DNA of 64,000 nucleotides, taken from the NCBI RefSeq assembly GCF_015265455.1, contig NZ_CP054492.1, positions 1,860,001 through 1,924,000 of the forward strand, read 5' to 3'. How positions within the stretch are numbered: the first letter of the stretch is position 1; each line of letters opens with the position of its first letter. Origin of the DNA: Candidatus Sulfurimonas baltica. GTDB taxonomy: Bacteria; Campylobacterota; Campylobacteria; Campylobacterales; Sulfurimonadaceae. A model generated the notes under the pieces. That model saw only the letters and a list, made by a program, of their open reading frames with translations, was not told where the DNA came from and made no database searches. Positions 63,401 to 64,000 of the stretch are shown here, in pieces. A program made the position numbers and the translations under genes.

Positions 63401-63943
63401 GTTAAACTCACAAAAGAGTATGGGGCGGAGGGTTATATTCAAAAGCCTATAACCGAGAGTGAAATCACTAGTGTAATACAAGAGATAAAAAACAGTGATG
63501 ATGAGATTCATGAGTTTATGAGCAGAGTAAATGTTAAGAGTACAACAAACATCAAAGAGAGTATAGACTTAAGTGGCAAAAAAGTGTTGGTAGTTGATGA
63601 TGACATACGAAACATTTATGTGCTTCTTGAGGCTCTCAGCTCTAAGGGCGCAGATGTTATTACTGCCAATGACGGACAAGAAGCTATAAATACACTCTCA
63701 AATAATCTTGATGTTGATATAATTTTGATGGATGTAATGATGCCTGTTATGGATGGGTATGAAGCTGCCAAAGTTATAAAAGAGAATACAAAAACAAAAC
63801 ATATACCTGTGATAGCCGTAACTGCAAAAGCGCTAAGCGAAGATAGACAAAATGCACTTGATGCAGGGTATGACGACTATATAACCAAACCTCTTCAGAT
63901 GAAAATGTTGATGGAAATTATCAGTGCTTGGGTTGAGAAATAA
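60437..63943 (+). CDS. Hybrid sensor histidine kinase (Cache-like, GAF, coiled coil, HisKA, HATPase, two receivers)
   Basis: About 1168 residues, starting at the ATG at 60437 behind TAGGG. A transmembrane helix (about 10-30), a periplasmic Cache-like sensor (about 35-300) and a second helix (about 310-330) come first. A GAF domain follows (about 420-560), then a coiled coil with repeated EEANANMEEQQQQL units (about 585-630). HisKA has its His in NMSHELRTPLNSI (about 655), and the HATPase ends in GTGLGLSIS. Two receivers close the protein, with phospho-Asp in LLDLGLPD (about 951) and LMDVMMPVMDG (about 1097). The next gene starts on its stop codon, so an output partner is probably encoded there. 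Confidence 0.88.
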   Translation: MFKKITLKTKIVSITILGLIVLAVIGGTLSVLDSKQTMMEHEYHSLTSINKTKNAQIKKFLDEKIAHINVLAKASNTRDLVTDLIYVHNQLKAKGDEPYPATHTLAIQKIQPHEEFFQNFTKEYDYSDLLIVCAKHGHVMYSKEKESDLGANLVTGELKNSALAEVWKKVIASKRAVFVDMKPYAPSNNANIMFLGSPIYTNGELTSVLVFKISDKSISKIMQFKYGYGETQEDYLIGQDKLIRSSSSLSMLAKTFDTQSAKEALRGAEDTKLVTNYNGKSVLSAYSPLKIGQDLDWAILSEIDEEEILSSSNKLKNDLIIVSSALLIIIAIVEYFVLLKGVFLPLNKVHEQQDELKEANINMKLQHQELEELAQSLESRVKEEVAQNREKDQRLNDELNRTIKANEKQAWVKDGLTALNEQLTGDISVEDVAQIAITHLGNYLHAGVGVLYSYSHDNKLLTLEGTYAYIQTDNSRDTLELGEGIIGQVALQRSPILLKGIDENNLKVEAGTITQTPLNIYTFPLIYLDKLYGVVELGSNEQFNEKEIEFFNASNRVITTALSTAIQNQKVKDLLKETQLINTQMQEQQQKLEEANANMEEQQQQLEEANAQMEEQHQQLEAQNDSLLKSQNELEKKARDLTASTKYKSEFLANMSHELRTPLNSIILLSDMLQENNANHLDENEVKKAHVINSSGNDLLKLIGDVLDLSKIEAGMMELIIDEFNSTELCDGFQVQFEEIAKQKNLTFKAIDDYKGLIKNDRDRLGQVLRNLISNSLKFTKKGTITLHVESAADEKIKISVSDTGIGIPKDKQESIFEAFQQADGGTSREYGGTGLGLSISLELIKMMHGEIVLDSKENEGSTFSIIIPNLDKKESEKPKEKIEATALHVEVKDDRSALQAKDRAFLIIEDDENFADILKEKVNSQGEYALIAHTGTSGLTLARSYNIKGILLDLGLPDIDGIDLLKEFKTDPSLRKIPVFVISGDHRVKLTKEYGAEGYIQKPITESEITSVIQEIKNSDDEIHEFMSRVNVKSTTNIKESIDLSGKKVLVVDDDIRNIYVLLEALSSKGADVITANDGQEAINTLSNNLDVDIILMDVMMPVMDGYEAAKVIKENTKTKHIPVIAVTAKALSEDRQNALDAGYDDYITKPLQMKMLMEIISAWVEK

Positions 63944-64000
63944 TGATTCATATTTCGCACAGTCAAAATATAAAAAAAATACTTATAGAAAACAGCATAA
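63943..64000 (+). CDS. Partial gene coupled to the hybrid kinase
   Basis: The ATG at 63943-63945 overlaps the kinase stop by one base, and the frame (MIHISHSQNIKKILIENSI) stays open to the window edge. Only 19 codons are visible, so the family cannot be judged. Such placement suggests a signalling partner, perhaps a regulator. Confidence 0.5.
   Translation, partial: MIHISHSQNIKKILIENSI

Overview
The window is a low-GC chromosomal segment that looks like a free-living, sulfur-oxidising member of the Campylobacterota (Epsilonproteobacteria), closest in gene style to Sulfurimonas. Grounds for this are a sulfide:quinone-oxidoreductase-like flavoprotein, a FlgP-like protein next to a FlgR-type sigma-54 activator, a tandem pair of dynamin-like GTPases, a 480-residue PycA-type biotin carboxylase, and many PAS/hybrid two-component proteins. 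The genus is inferred from gene content only; there is no rRNA here.

Layout. 1-5.9 kb: flagellar genes (sigma-54 promoter, FlgP-like protein, an overlapping exported protein, a FlgR-like activator broken by one extra A in an A8 tract), then asd, a YqhA-like membrane protein, hemE and a radical SAM gene. 5.9-10.3 kb: tRNA-Asn, followed by a small island with an imperfect copy of the tRNA 3' end, an orphan membrane-anchored protein and an IS21-family element that truncates a gene. 10.3-14.3 kb: a minus-strand operon around a RimK-type ATP-grasp ligase with two retropepsin-like proteases (one exported, one cytosolic), an AspA/AstE-like deacylase and an M42-like peptidase. 14.4-17 kb: MgtE and a CaCA-type cation/proton antiporter. 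17.2-18.1 kb: two convergent genes that both lost their 3' ends at a shared junction. 18.4-22.7 kb: a response regulator, a hybrid histidine kinase and a membrane-anchored peptide-deformylase-like protein lacking every metal ligand. 22.8-33.7 kb: core metabolism (SQR plus a 54-residue ORF, pepN, biotin carboxylase, phosphohexomutase, pyrC), a two-component pair and exbB/exbD.

33.9-49.2 kb is a 15.3-kb integrative element or degraded prophage/plasmid-like island. It holds a full-length tyrosine integrase at its right end, a short second tyrosine recombinase, an integrase pseudogene, a resolvase-like protein lacking its catalytic arginines, Rep-like, excisionase-like and Dda-like helicase genes, a Rad52-type annealing protein beside DUF932 and Gp157-like genes, a chain of translationally coupled small genes, an HxlR/metallo-hydrolase pair and several gene fragments. 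It is bounded by a perfect 25-bp inverted repeat, one copy covering the stop codon of a UvrD-type helicase fragment and the other the start codon of the integrase. This is the most striking structure in the window and suggests an invertible or rearranged island.

49.4-55.1 kb: a TetR-regulated RND efflux operon with a clear palindromic operator. 55.5-59.8 kb: the dynamin-like pair. 59.9-64 kb: thiol peroxidase, a large hybrid sensor kinase and the start of one more gene. Across the backbone, but apparently not in the two accessory regions, the palindrome TACATGTA recurs far more often than base composition predicts.
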